This document shows positions 1 to 7,252 of a stretch of DNA of 64,000 nucleotides, one piece after another (the stretch's first letter is position 1; every line of letters starts with the position of its first letter). The notes beneath the pieces were generated by a model that searched no databases, was not told the origin of the DNA, and saw nothing but the letters and a program-made list of their open reading frames with translations. Source of the DNA: Clostridiales bacterium (GTDB taxonomy: Bacteria; Bacillota; Clostridia; Christensenellales; Pumilibacteraceae); the NCBI GenBank assembly GCA_029070965.1, contig JAIEBI010000061.1:1-64000 (forward strand), read 5' to 3'. Position numbers and translations under genes: made by a program.

Positions 1-271
1 GTTTTTATTATGGAAACATTATTTGCATAAGGCTAAAAATTTTTCGGTTGAGTGATAAATTTCAATTTAGTGCAAATGTTCGTTTTAGGATACGACTGCT
101 CCACCGCCCTATTATTGTTTGATATTCGGCGCGAAGTTCGCTAGGCGCTCGGCGTAGCCGAAGCCCGCCCGCGCAGTCCGCGGGCAACCCGCTTATTTGT
201 AGTTAGTATTCAGAAAAACTTTCAATAATTTGTCCGTGCGTACATCCCCACGAAACGCTAATAATTATCTA
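1..271. other. Gene-free left edge with GC-rich hairpins
   Basis: No convincing reading frame. The stretch at about 130-195 is GC-rich and full of short inverted repeats (for example CTCGGCGTAGCCGA and CCGCGCAGTCCGCGG), unlike the AT-rich flanks. A 28-nt segment at 80-107 resembles one at 1007-1034, so the XRE/zinc-ribbon pair lies between two imperfect direct repeats. Function unknown. Confidence 0.4.
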
Positions 272-472
272 TTAACAGTTTTCAAAGAATTCGTCAAATG
301 ATACTTCGAACACTTTGACCAATTTAATTATATAGCTCGCCTTCGGCTCATTTACCGAACGCTCCCAGTAATCAATAGCCTTTTGACTGACGCCTATCAG
401 CTTGCCCAATTGCATTTGCGAAAGGCCTTTTTCCAAACGGAGTTCTTTTATTCTCTCCCCTATTTTCGCCAT
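272..472 (-). CDS. XRE-family helix-turn-helix regulator, 66 aa
   Basis: A minimal Cro/CI-type repressor consisting of a single five-helix HTH domain. It begins MAKIGERIKELRLEKGLSQ, followed by a recognition-helix region around VSQKAIDYWERS and a closing helix around SFDEFFENC. There is no sensor or dimerisation domain, so it probably acts as a small DNA-binding switch. It is divergent from the zinc-ribbon membrane gene at 563, and the 90-bp gap holds two related palindromes, one inside the spacer of the divergent promoter. Repression of that neighbour and autoregulation are the natural inference. The family call is firm; the target is inferred. Confidence 0.85.
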   Translation of the reverse strand: MAKIGERIKELRLEKGLSQMQLGKLIGVSQKAIDYWERSVNEPKASYIIKLVKVFEVSFDEFFENC

Positions 473-483
473 ACTATTATTTT

Positions 484-534
484 AGAAGAAATCTTCTCAA
501 AATACTTGACAAAGAAGATTTCTTCTTGTAGAAT
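484..534 (+). promoter_or_regulatory. Promoter with two palindromic operators
   Basis: A near-consensus promoter reads TTGACA at 506-511, 17-bp spacer, TAGAAT at 529-534, driving the gene at 563. The spacer contains the palindrome AGAAGATTTCTTCT (513-526). Its exact reverse complement, AGAAGAAATCTTCT, lies at 484-497, with centres 29 bp apart. This is the expected geometry for repression by the adjacent XRE protein, since binding at 513-526 would block RNA polymerase. Confidence 0.75.
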
Positions 535-562
535 ATTATCAAAAAATTATAGGAGAAACACT

Positions 563-958
563 ATGAAATACTGTACATACTGCGGAAAGCAATTAGCTGA
601 CGAAGCTGCATTTTGTGTGAGTTGCGGTCGCGCCATCGGCACAACTCATGACACAATTTGTAACCAACAAGGAACTTCCGCAAAAGAAATACAATGCCAA
701 AATACACAATTAAACAGCACAACTCATGACCGACAAGAAACCTCTGCATTAAAAACCATTGCAAAAGTATTTATGATTATAGGCTGCATAGCAACCGCCG
801 GTTACCTTTTAATTCCACTTTGCTGGACTATTCCGATGACGGTACATTATTTTAATGCAGTTAAAAACAATAAATACGTAGGCACCGGATTTAAAGTATG
901 CACATTAATATTTGTAAGTCTTATCGCCGGAATAATTATGCTGTGCGATAAAGATTAA
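563..958 (+). CDS. Zinc-ribbon membrane protein, 131 aa
   Basis: The product starts MKYCTYCGKQLADEAAFCVSCG, a two-CxxC zinc ribbon of the zinc_ribbon_2 type, followed by a polar Gln/Thr-rich linker (residues about 30-70) and two hydrophobic helices (about 72-92 and 112-128). The frame is open further upstream, but the ATG at 563 is preceded by AGGAGAAACACT and by the promoter at 506-534, so it is the start. Such proteins are common small membrane proteins of Firmicutes with no assigned function. The divergent XRE regulator and its operators suggest this gene is the regulated target. Confidence 0.75.
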   Translation: MKYCTYCGKQLADEAAFCVSCGRAIGTTHDTICNQQGTSAKEIQCQNTQLNSTTHDRQETSALKTIAKVFMIIGCIATAGYLLIPLCWTIPMTVHYFNAVKNNKYVGTGFKVCTLIFVSLIAGIIMLCDKD

Positions 959-1039
959 TAAATTGTAATTACATTACAACAATTTAACTGTAATTATTAG
1001 GTACATTCGTTTTAGATTGCTACTACTCCACCACGAATT

Positions 1040-1064
1040 AGCACCGAGTAATCGGTGCTTTTTT
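1040..1064 (+). terminator. Intrinsic terminator
   Basis: The stem AGCACCGA/TCGGTGCT with loop GTAA is followed by six T. It lies downstream of the zinc-ribbon gene. Confidence 0.8.
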
Positions 1065-1113
1065 CGTAGTGAAGATAAGCGTAGAAAAATGAGAACTCGC
1101 GCAATAACGCCAT

Positions 1114-1142
1114 TTGACACTTTATGTCCGATATGATATAAT
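1114..1142 (+). promoter_or_regulatory. Consensus promoter for the DUF1349 gene
   Basis: TTGACA (1114-1119), exactly 17 bp, then TATAAT (1137-1142): a perfect match to the housekeeping sigma consensus. Transcription should start near 1149, giving a leader of about 12 nt that contains AGGCGG as ribosome binding site. Confidence 0.85.
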
Positions 1143-1160
1143 CGGCATAGGCGGTAAATT

Positions 1161-1766
1161 ATGGATATTAAAAAATTCAAATGGACGCGCGAGCCTCAAC
1201 AATACAAAATATTCGACGATAGAATAGAAATCGTTACAAAGCCGTTTACCGACTTATGGCAACGAACGTACTATCATTTTCGCAACGACAACGCGCCCGT
1301 ATTCCAAATGGAAACAGATGAACAGTTTTTCAGTTTTGTCGTAAAGACCGAATTTCATGAAAGTCATCACCGCTTTGACCAATGCGGCGTCGTAATGTAC
1401 TTAGACAGCGATACTTGGTTAAAGGCATCCGTCGAATTTGAAAATGAAAAATTTCAGCATTTAGGCAGCGTCGTCACAAACAACGGTTATTCCGATTGGG
1501 CTACAACCGAAATAAGCTCCGATATAAAAACGGTATGGTATAGATTCAGCCGTCGCGGTGACGATTATTGCGTAGAATGTTCATTCGACGGCATAACGTA
1601 TCACCAAATGCGTATTTGCCATATCTTTAAAGGCAACGGAAAAATCGCTTTCGGCATATACGCTTGCTCTCCCGAAAATTCTTCGTTTAAGGCTGTATTT
1701 TCCGATTTCGAGTTAACGGAATGTCAGTGGAAAGCGCACGACGGACAAAAGCCCGATAAAGAATAA
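1161..1766 (+). CDS. DUF1349 (concanavalin-like) protein, 201 aa
   Basis: The sequence matches the DUF1349 family, cytosolic beta-sandwich proteins of the concanavalin A-like lectin/glucanase fold. Recognisable segments are the opening FKWTREP, the central QCGVVMYLDSDTWLKASVEFE, then TVWYRFSRRGDDYCVECSFDG and the closing FGIYACSPE. The length is normal for the family (about 190-200 aa). No signal peptide is seen. The biochemical role of the family is not established; carbohydrate binding is suggested only by the fold. It is transcribed alone from the consensus promoter upstream. Confidence 0.75.
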   Translation: MDIKKFKWTREPQQYKIFDDRIEIVTKPFTDLWQRTYYHFRNDNAPVFQMETDEQFFSFVVKTEFHESHHRFDQCGVVMYLDSDTWLKASVEFENEKFQHLGSVVTNNGYSDWATTEISSDIKTVWYRFSRRGDDYCVECSFDGITYHQMRICHIFKGNGKIAFGIYACSPENSSFKAVFSDFELTECQWKAHDGQKPDKE

Positions 1767-1821
1767 ATATTCACCTACCCCGCTATATACAAATCCAATA
1801 TAAAGCATTAACAATTTTTTA

Positions 1822-1850
1822 TTGCTTTTAATTTTTTATTTTGTTATACT
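1822..1850 (+). promoter_or_regulatory. Promoter
   Basis: TTGCTT (1822-1827), 17 bp, TATACT (1845-1850), ahead of the membrane gene starting at 1873. Confidence 0.6.
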
Positions 1851-1872
1851 TTGTATTATAAGGCGGTGGTTT

Positions 1873-2316
1873 ATGAAAGAAGTAATCGCACAACGGGATA
1901 AAAGTTTTTTCTGGATTGTAGCAGCTGTGGGACTTATAAGTTTGACCGGCAGCATTTTGGGGCTGATTTATATTCCGAAATTTCGGTGGTTTTACATATT
2001 CGGTATATCTGCAATGGGATTTGTAACACTCGTCGGAACAATCGGGTTATGTCTTCCCAAATGGGCTATTATCAAGGAGTCCAACACCATTATTATTCAT
2101 AACGGATTTCGCGGGTTTAAAAAGAAACCGTTACCAATATCCGATATTGTCTATGCGAAAGTTCAAGAGTTCCCGCAACAAAGCAAGGTCAAGCAAAACG
2201 GAAATATAATTCTGACGATAAAAAGCGAAAACTCATCGACAAAAGATATTGTTGTTATCCAAATAAAAAACACTGCCGAAGTTGTACAAAAACTTAACTT
2301 GCTAATACAACAGTAA
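1873..2316 (+). CDS. Membrane protein with two TM helices, 147 aa
   Basis: The start is set at the ATG at 1873, preceded by AGGCGGTGG, because the promoter at 1822-1850 lies inside the longer possible frame. Two hydrophobic helices (residues about 12-33 and 41-63) form a hairpin. They are followed by a cytosolic C-terminal domain of about 80 residues that alternates short beta strands (WAIIKESNTIIIHNGFRG, then KKPLPISDIVYAKV). This layout resembles bacterial PH-like membrane proteins, but I do not recognise a specific family. No partner gene is evident. Confidence 0.55.
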   Translation: MKEVIAQRDKSFFWIVAAVGLISLTGSILGLIYIPKFRWFYIFGISAMGFVTLVGTIGLCLPKWAIIKESNTIIIHNGFRGFKKKPLPISDIVYAKVQEFPQQSKVKQNGNIILTIKSENSSTKDIVVIQIKNTAEVVQKLNLLIQQ

Positions 2317-2451
2317 AATCATTCTCTGAAAATTATTTCAATTTGTTTTGGATATTACTACCCACCAAGCAAAGGCAACAATATTATGACTGCTGAATTA
2401 GTGACAAAACGCGTTTTACGTTCTCGAAAAGACGAGCACAGCGTGCGCAAT

Positions 2452-2490
2452 AAAAAACGAGCATACCGAATGGTATGCTCGTTTTATTTT
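2452..2490. terminator. Bidirectional terminator
   Basis: The stem ACGAGCATACC/GGTATGCTCGT has an A-run before it and a T-run after it, placed between convergent genes ending at 2316 and 2512. It can serve both strands. Confidence 0.8.
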
Positions 2491-2511
2491 ATTGTAATCT
2501 TAACATTGTGT

Positions 2512-4515
2512 TTACGCTTCTGCGGCTTCGGCAGAAGGTGCCATATCTGGAACGATATCTTCTTCTACGTCGGCGTCGGTAGCGTTGTAGTATTTGTTGA
2601 TATCAAGCTGCAAAAGCGCAAGCGACACGACGTTTAGCGGCAGTACGGGGAACAGCACGCCGAAAACTATTGCCAAGATATTTCTGTTTTTGACGTTCAG
2701 TTGAAGACCTGCTTCGTTATATTTTTCCGCAAGCGCCTTGTACTTTTTGTTAAGGATGAAAATTGCGGCAAACGGAACAAAGCATGCCAAAGCCCACAGC
2801 ACGGCGGTCTTTTTGCTTTGCAGTATAGATTTAAGCTTGTGGAACATAAAGCCTGCCCATATAAAGCCGAATATAAATCCGGAAAGAATGGAGAGCGCAA
2901 TTTGTACAAACAGTATTTCTTGCTTTTCGGGCTTGGCTTCGGGCGCGGTTTCGTACGCGGAAATGTCGAGTGCGGGGTTCATTTTTTTGAACTCGCGCGC
3001 CACCTCTTTGGGCGAGAAATCTTTGGGCATCTTGCATGCAAAGAAGAATCCGAGCAAACACGACGCGGTAACTATAAACGGTACAATGGTTATGCCGAAA
3101 TTGAATACTTGGCTTTGCGAAACCTTCATCATTTCCGCAGCGACCTGAGCCGCCGAAATAATAACCTCCTTTTCGACTCCGTTTTCTATTACGGTGCGAA
3201 TAGTGGATTCCGCCCAAACAAAGTTGCCGCCCGTGGTAAAGAATATATTTTTAAGTATGTCATAAACGCCGTACGACGCGATAGCGCCTATAACGCTTGT
3301 GCAAAAAGCCTGTGCAGCAAAGTACATTGAGCTGTGGTTTTGTTTTGTCAGCCTTTCCTCGACTGCGGAAATTTGCGACGGTATCACCATCGGCATCATG
3401 AAGAACGAGCCGATAGCCCAGCTTGCCGCCACACCGCCTGCGCATGATATTATGTACTGCACGAGCTTGTTGTCGCCGCACATAAGCTTAGAGCTGAAAA
3501 AGAATGCCAGTATTGCGACGCCGAACGAGAGCAAGCAGGTTTGGTATGTAAAGCGTATGCCCTTTTTGGCTTTCAGCTTTTGGAACAGGTATAGCATAAC
3601 CGGCACGGGCGCAAAAGCGAACGTATTGCAAAGCGTGATTTCCCAGCCTGTAAAGCCCATACCGCCTTTTAGCAGTGTATTCATAGAAACAAGGAACATT
3701 TGCAGTCCGAAGAATGCGCAGCAATCTACGACAAGCCAACGGCGGAAAATCCTGTTTTTAAACGTTATGGAAAGCGACTGCGGCAAGGAAATTTTTTCCT
3801 GTTTTTCCGCGCCGTCGTTTTCGGGATAGCCGTACTTTTTCCCTTCCTTTATCATGAACAAAGGGATAAGCATAGTGAACATTACCGGCAAAAGCAAGAA
3901 CACGAATTTGTCGATGCCCCAACCGAGGTTTTCGTTCAGCACACCCAATATAAGCGGGACCAGCGCATATACCAATACATAAGAAATGGTATCGAAGAAC
4001 GACTTGAATGCCGACACCCTGATGCGCTGAGCAGTCGACGTGCAAACATTGCTCAAGCTTCCGTAAAAGCAAATCAAGCACATCGTGTACGACGCAAAGA
4101 ATATAAGCGACATTACAGTAAACCATATTGAGTTGCCGAGCTGCGCGGATTCCGCAACGCCGAATACAGGATACCAGCAAAGCGCAAAAGACACTACCAT
4201 CGGAATGAATGCAATCGCTATAGGCGGGCGACGACGGCCCCAGCGCGTATTAAGGTTGTCCGTAATAGACGCAAACGGCACGTCGATAATGCCGTCGAAA
4301 ACCTTGCCGAGTATCAGCAGGATGGGAAACAGAGCCGGCAATACCAAGCATACATGCCCCAGTATTGTTTGTCCTGCCGGATTGATGCCTGTAAATCCGG
4401 CGGGATTGAGCGCGTCGGAATAGTAAGCGCCCATCAACACCATTAAGAGATTCGGACCGAATCCCGAAGCGGCGTAAAGCACTTCCTTCCATTTTTTGTT
4501 GAGAGATTGTACCAC
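2512..4515 (-). CDS. GPH-family sugar:cation symporter, 667 aa
   Basis: A major-facilitator transporter of the glycoside-pentoside-hexuronide:cation symporter type (MFS_2). It has about 12 membrane helices over residues 1-510 and the characteristic early loop KVFDGIIDVPFASITDNLNTRWGRRRP is visible in parts (DGIIDVPFASITDN; TRWGRRRPP). Typical members are 450-500 aa; this one carries about 130 extra C-terminal residues with three or four further hydrophobic segments and an acidic alanine-rich tail. The start is the GTG at 4515 behind CAAGGAGAAAG. The substrate cannot be read from sequence and no sugar-catabolic gene is adjacent. Confidence 0.8.
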   Translation of the reverse strand: MVQSLNKKWKEVLYAASGFGPNLLMVLMGAYYSDALNPAGFTGINPAGQTILGHVCLVLPALFPILLILGKVFDGIIDVPFASITDNLNTRWGRRRPPIAIAFIPMVVSFALCWYPVFGVAESAQLGNSIWFTVMSLIFFASYTMCLICFYGSLSNVCTSTAQRIRVSAFKSFFDTISYVLVYALVPLILGVLNENLGWGIDKFVFLLLPVMFTMLIPLFMIKEGKKYGYPENDGAEKQEKISLPQSLSITFKNRIFRRWLVVDCCAFFGLQMFLVSMNTLLKGGMGFTGWEITLCNTFAFAPVPVMLYLFQKLKAKKGIRFTYQTCLLSFGVAILAFFFSSKLMCGDNKLVQYIISCAGGVAASWAIGSFFMMPMVIPSQISAVEERLTKQNHSSMYFAAQAFCTSVIGAIASYGVYDILKNIFFTTGGNFVWAESTIRTVIENGVEKEVIISAAQVAAEMMKVSQSQVFNFGITIVPFIVTASCLLGFFFACKMPKDFSPKEVAREFKKMNPALDISAYETAPEAKPEKQEILFVQIALSILSGFIFGFIWAGFMFHKLKSILQSKKTAVLWALACFVPFAAIFILNKKYKALAEKYNEAGLQLNVKNRNILAIVFGVLFPVLPLNVVSLALLQLDINKYYNATDADVEEDIVPDMAPSAEAAEA

Positions 4516-4693
4516 GTTCTTTCTCCTTGGTTAATGTCGTGTGTGTGGTTTGTAACGACAATGTGTTAGCATTATGTATGATATACCTATCTCACCGTTA
4601 TGTCAATAAATTTAACACGACTTTTCTTTTTTATCGACAAATTTTAATACGCCCCTACCGAATTATTTTAATCATATTCTTATCATATTTATA

Positions 4694-4721
4694 TTGACTT
4701 TTTAAAATCGTCTTATATAAT
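4694..4721 (+). promoter_or_regulatory. Promoter 6 bp from start codon (leaderless)
   Basis: TTGACT (4694-4699), 16 bp, TATAAT (4716-4721), then only 6 nt to the ATG at 4728. Transcription would begin at or next to the start codon, and there is no ribosome binding site. Confidence 0.7.
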
Positions 4722-4727
4722 ATAATT

Positions 4728-5210
4728 ATGAACTGCAAGATTATTGACAAACAGGCGTTTTACGTCCTCGAAAAGACAAGCAGGCACAGCGTGCTGGGCG
4801 GCGAAAACAACGCGAGCGTGCCCGCATTTTGGGCGCAGTGTCATAGCGACGGAACGATAGACAAGCTTATCCGCGGCGCAAGTGACAAAGCGCTTATGTT
4901 CGGCATTTGCTACGAGCAAAAAGGCGACGATACTTTTGACTATTCCGTTGCGGTGTTATGCGACGAGAATACACCCACATCCGACGGGTTCAAAAAGACT
5001 TTAATCCCCGCGCGAACGTGGGCGGTGTTCGAGTGCGTGGGCGCAATGCCGCAAGCCATTCAGCAAGCTTGGCGCGAGATTACAACCGAATTCTTTCCGA
5101 CGTCAAACTACCGTCCCACCGGTGAATTCGATATCGAAGTTTATCCCGACGGAGATACCGATTCGAGCGACTACAAAAGCGAAATTTGGATATCCGTTCA
5201 AAAATGCTGA
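4728..5210 (+). CDS. GyrI-like effector-binding protein, 160 aa
   Basis: A stand-alone GyrI-like/AraC effector-binding domain (SHS2 duplication), without a DNA-binding domain. Supporting segments are the opening strand KIIDKQAFYVLEKTSRHS, the middle FGICYEQKGDDTFDYSVAV, and the typical RTWAVFECVGAMPQAIQQAW followed by FDIEVYPDGD near the C terminus. Family members bind small hydrophobic or cationic ligands; some hydrolyse them or inhibit gyrase. The ligand here is unknown. It heads a plus-strand run of four closely spaced genes (4728-6583). Confidence 0.8.
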   Translation: MNCKIIDKQAFYVLEKTSRHSVLGGENNASVPAFWAQCHSDGTIDKLIRGASDKALMFGICYEQKGDDTFDYSVAVLCDENTPTSDGFKKTLIPARTWAVFECVGAMPQAIQQAWREITTEFFPTSNYRPTGEFDIEVYPDGDTDSSDYKSEIWISVQKC

Positions 5211-5224
5211 TATAGGAGTAGACT

Positions 5225-5401
5225 ATGGAAGACGAAAAAAAGACCCCGATTTTTGATTTTGACGATACGGGATTAGACGAACGTATTAGCAACACCGCAA
5301 AACTGATTGCGGACTTTGCACGGGACAACCTCGACAAAAAGCTTGCCGACGAAATCATGAACGATTTGGCGGGAATGATTGACAATAAGGAAGATAAATG
5401 A
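5225..5401 (+). CDS. Small acidic protein, 58 aa, unknown
   Basis: The frame begins MEDEKKTPIFDFDDTGLDER and ends in DNKEDK. The ATG at 5225 has a good ribosome binding site (AGGAG at 5215). It lies 14 nt after the GyrI-like gene and just before a membrane-protein gene. The product is acidic and mostly helical, with no membrane segment or recognised domain. The strong ribosome binding site and tight spacing argue that it is translated. Confidence 0.55.
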   Translation: MEDEKKTPIFDFDDTGLDERISNTAKLIADFARDNLDKKLADEIMNDLAGMIDNKEDK

Positions 5402-5410
5402 AATTCGGCT

Positions 5411-5860
5411 ATGAAGCTACGTGAACACAAATTCGGTTTTGATGTTTGGGCGGCAGTATTGTTCTTGATAATAATGCTGCCAAATATAATTTGGTTTTTC
5501 GTCCCCGCGCCCCGCGATATTTTGCGTAACGCATCAAAAACGGAAATACTCGATATTTTCGCCACGGTGTTTCAGGTGCTTACTTTGGCAACGCTGTGCG
5601 CGATTAAAAACACCACAGCAAAAAAGATTAGCCTTTCACCCTGCGTTATTATATCCGCCGCGTCTTGCTTGGCGTACTACGTTGCTTGGGTCATGTATTA
5701 TTGCGGCATAGCCAACGGCGGGATTTTTGTTTGCCTATGTATATTCCCCTGCGGCGCGTTTATGCTGTACGCAATCGATCGCAAAAACTTTATAGCGATA
5801 ATCCCCATTACGGTTTTTGCCGTACTGCACTTTATTTCCACCGCAATCAATTTTTTATAG
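5411..5860 (+). CDS. Four-helix membrane protein, 149 aa
   Basis: Four hydrophobic helices (residues about 12-32, 47-66, 74-95 and 104-145, the last region possibly two helices) separated by short loops give a small polytopic membrane protein. I do not recognise the family. It lies 9 nt after the small acidic gene and 12 nt before the 2H phosphoesterase gene, so it is probably cotranscribed with both. The ribosome binding site is weak and the start could be translationally coupled to the TGA at 5399. Confidence 0.6.
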   Translation: MKLREHKFGFDVWAAVLFLIIMLPNIIWFFVPAPRDILRNASKTEILDIFATVFQVLTLATLCAIKNTTAKKISLSPCVIISAASCLAYYVAWVMYYCGIANGGIFVCLCIFPCGAFMLYAIDRKNFIAIIPITVFAVLHFISTAINFL

Positions 5861-5872
5861 GGACAATTATAG

Positions 5873-6583
5873 ATGGAAACATTCAAAGAGTTTTCGGATA
5901 GAATTAATTCGTTTCAAAAAAAGGAGCTCAATTTGGGCGGCAATGACTTTATAGTCAGCCCGTCCGTTGCGCATAAGGTAAACGCCGATAACACCTTTAA
6001 AGACTTTTACGGCGATACCGTGGTTTTTGATTTGGACGATGACGTAAAAGCCGAGCTGACCGAATACACCGATTTACTATACAGCACCGTGCCGCAATGC
6101 TTTTGCGACAGACTGATACCGCACACCTTTCACATGACCTTGCACGACCTTAGCAATTCCCCGATTTTGAGCGAAGTCGCGGAGCAAGTGTTTTTAAACG
6201 AACTAAAAATACTGCAAATTAAAAGCGAACTGAAAAAACTCAAACACGCAAAGATAACACTAAAAAGCACGTACGTGTTCAATATGGTAAATACCAGTTT
6301 GGTGTTAGGACTATGCCCCGCTACCGAAAACGATTACAACGCGATTATGGAATTGTATTCTATTATTGACGGTGTAAAAAAACTGCCGTACCCTTTTACG
6401 CCGCATATAACGCTGGCGTATTACAATGCGAATGGGTTTAGCGCAAGCGCGGCAAAAAGCCTTGAAAATATCGTAAACAAAATCAACTCAAAAATCAATA
6501 TGAAGTTATCACTCACCGACCTATATTACCAAAAGTTTACAAGTATGAACAACTATGTGGACATAATAAATTTATTAAAGTAA
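5873..6583 (+). CDS. 2H phosphoesterase superfamily protein, 236 aa
   Basis: Contains the two HxTx signatures that define the 2H (LigT/2'-5' RNA ligase-like) fold: HMTL within PHTFHMTLHDL (about residues 84-94) and HITL within PFTPHITLAYY (about 178-188). The family cleaves or forms 2',5'-phosphodiester or cyclic phosphate bonds in RNA or nucleotides; the specific substrate cannot be told. No signal peptide, so cytosolic. It is the last gene of the run beginning at 4728. The superfamily call is secure; the biochemical role is not. Confidence 0.75.
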   Translation: METFKEFSDRINSFQKKELNLGGNDFIVSPSVAHKVNADNTFKDFYGDTVVFDLDDDVKAELTEYTDLLYSTVPQCFCDRLIPHTFHMTLHDLSNSPILSEVAEQVFLNELKILQIKSELKKLKHAKITLKSTYVFNMVNTSLVLGLCPATENDYNAIMELYSIIDGVKKLPYPFTPHITLAYYNANGFSASAAKSLENIVNKINSKINMKLSLTDLYYQKFTSMNNYVDIINLLK

Positions 6584-6592
6584 CCTAAACAT

Positions 6593-6620
6593 TTGACAAA
6601 CGATTTTACAGTGGTATACT
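6593..6620 (+). promoter_or_regulatory. Promoter 6 bp from start codon (leaderless)
   Basis: TTGACA (6593-6598), 16 bp, TATACT (6615-6620), then 6 nt to the ATG at 6627, without a ribosome binding site. Confidence 0.7.
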
Positions 6621-6626
6621 TAAATC

Positions 6627-6938
6627 ATGGATTACGTATTAGATGTTATTTTCGGCGTTTTGTTGGAGCTGACAAAACAGCTTAAACCAAACTGCAAACT
6701 CAAAAAATGGCAGGAAGTAATTCTTATTATTTTGAGCGTATTGTTGTTGCTTTCCTCAATCGGCTGTTTAATTGCGGGCGTGCATATTTTGAGCGCCGTC
6801 CCCGGGTATAAGACAGTCGGCAAGATTTTGCTTGCAGTCGGCATTTGTCTGATTGTACTGCAATGCGTAACGTACGCCGTTTTGATAGGCAAACACCTTA
6901 AAACCCAAAGAGATACGCCGCCAAAATCTGACGAATAA
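6627..6938 (+). CDS. Small membrane protein, 103 aa
   Basis: A charged amphipathic N-terminal segment is followed by two long hydrophobic helices (residues about 33-53 and 65-87), then a short basic tail ending PPKSDE. The family is not recognised. It stands alone between a near-consensus promoter and a terminator-like hairpin, and appears to be translated from a leaderless transcript. Confidence 0.6.
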   Translation: MDYVLDVIFGVLLELTKQLKPNCKLKKWQEVILIILSVLLLLSSIGCLIAGVHILSAVPGYKTVGKILLAVGICLIVLQCVTYAVLIGKHLKTQRDTPPKSDE

Positions 6939-6960
6939 ATTAAAATAATACCTATTATAA

Positions 6961-6999
6961 AAATGTTACATAATCTTAGTTATGTGGCATTTTTTATTG
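6961..6999 (+). terminator. Probable terminator
   Basis: The stem ATGTTACATAA/TTATGTGGCAT (two G-U pairs) is followed by TTTTT. It lies downstream of the small membrane gene. Confidence 0.6.
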
Positions 7000-7252
7000 T
7001 TTTTAAATATATATGTTATTAAGTGCGGGATAAACGGTAAAAATCAAAGCGGTAAGTTGTATAATTGCTTTGGTAATCATTTTGATTCGAGGAGCATTTT
7101 TGCCCGCTTGCGAGAGCAAAAATACGACAACGACAAATTTGGTGTAATACCCCGCTGCTTGCAGCGGAATTCACGTGCGAAGCACGCGAGCCCAGAGATG
7201 TGCAAAACAGCTCTGGGGTATAATACCTAATTTACTGAGAGGACATATTCCA
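7000..7252. other. Hairpin-rich non-coding stretch before the ADH gene
   Basis: No gene seen. The stretch contains successive short hairpins: TTTTTGC/GCAAAAA (about 7096-7121), CCGCTGCTTGCAGCGG (about 7151-7166), CGTGCGAAGCACG (about 7174-7186) and CCCAGAG/CTCTGGG (about 7191-7217). It ends with GAGAGGA, the ribosome binding site for the ADH gene at 7253. It could be a structured leader or a degenerate repeat. I match no known riboswitch. Confidence 0.4.

Noticed and set aside
2386-2637. 83-aa plus-strand frame beginning MTAELVTKRV
   Set aside because: It runs through the bidirectional terminator at 2452-2490 and into the 3' end of the GPH transporter gene on the other strand; no ribosome binding site.
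2701-3330. 209-aa plus-strand frame
   Set aside because: Antisense to the GPH symporter gene, basic and low-complexity composition, no family resemblance.
6982-7230. 82-aa frame before the ADH gene
   Set aside because: It covers the hairpin series, has no ribosome binding site and no recognisable sequence.
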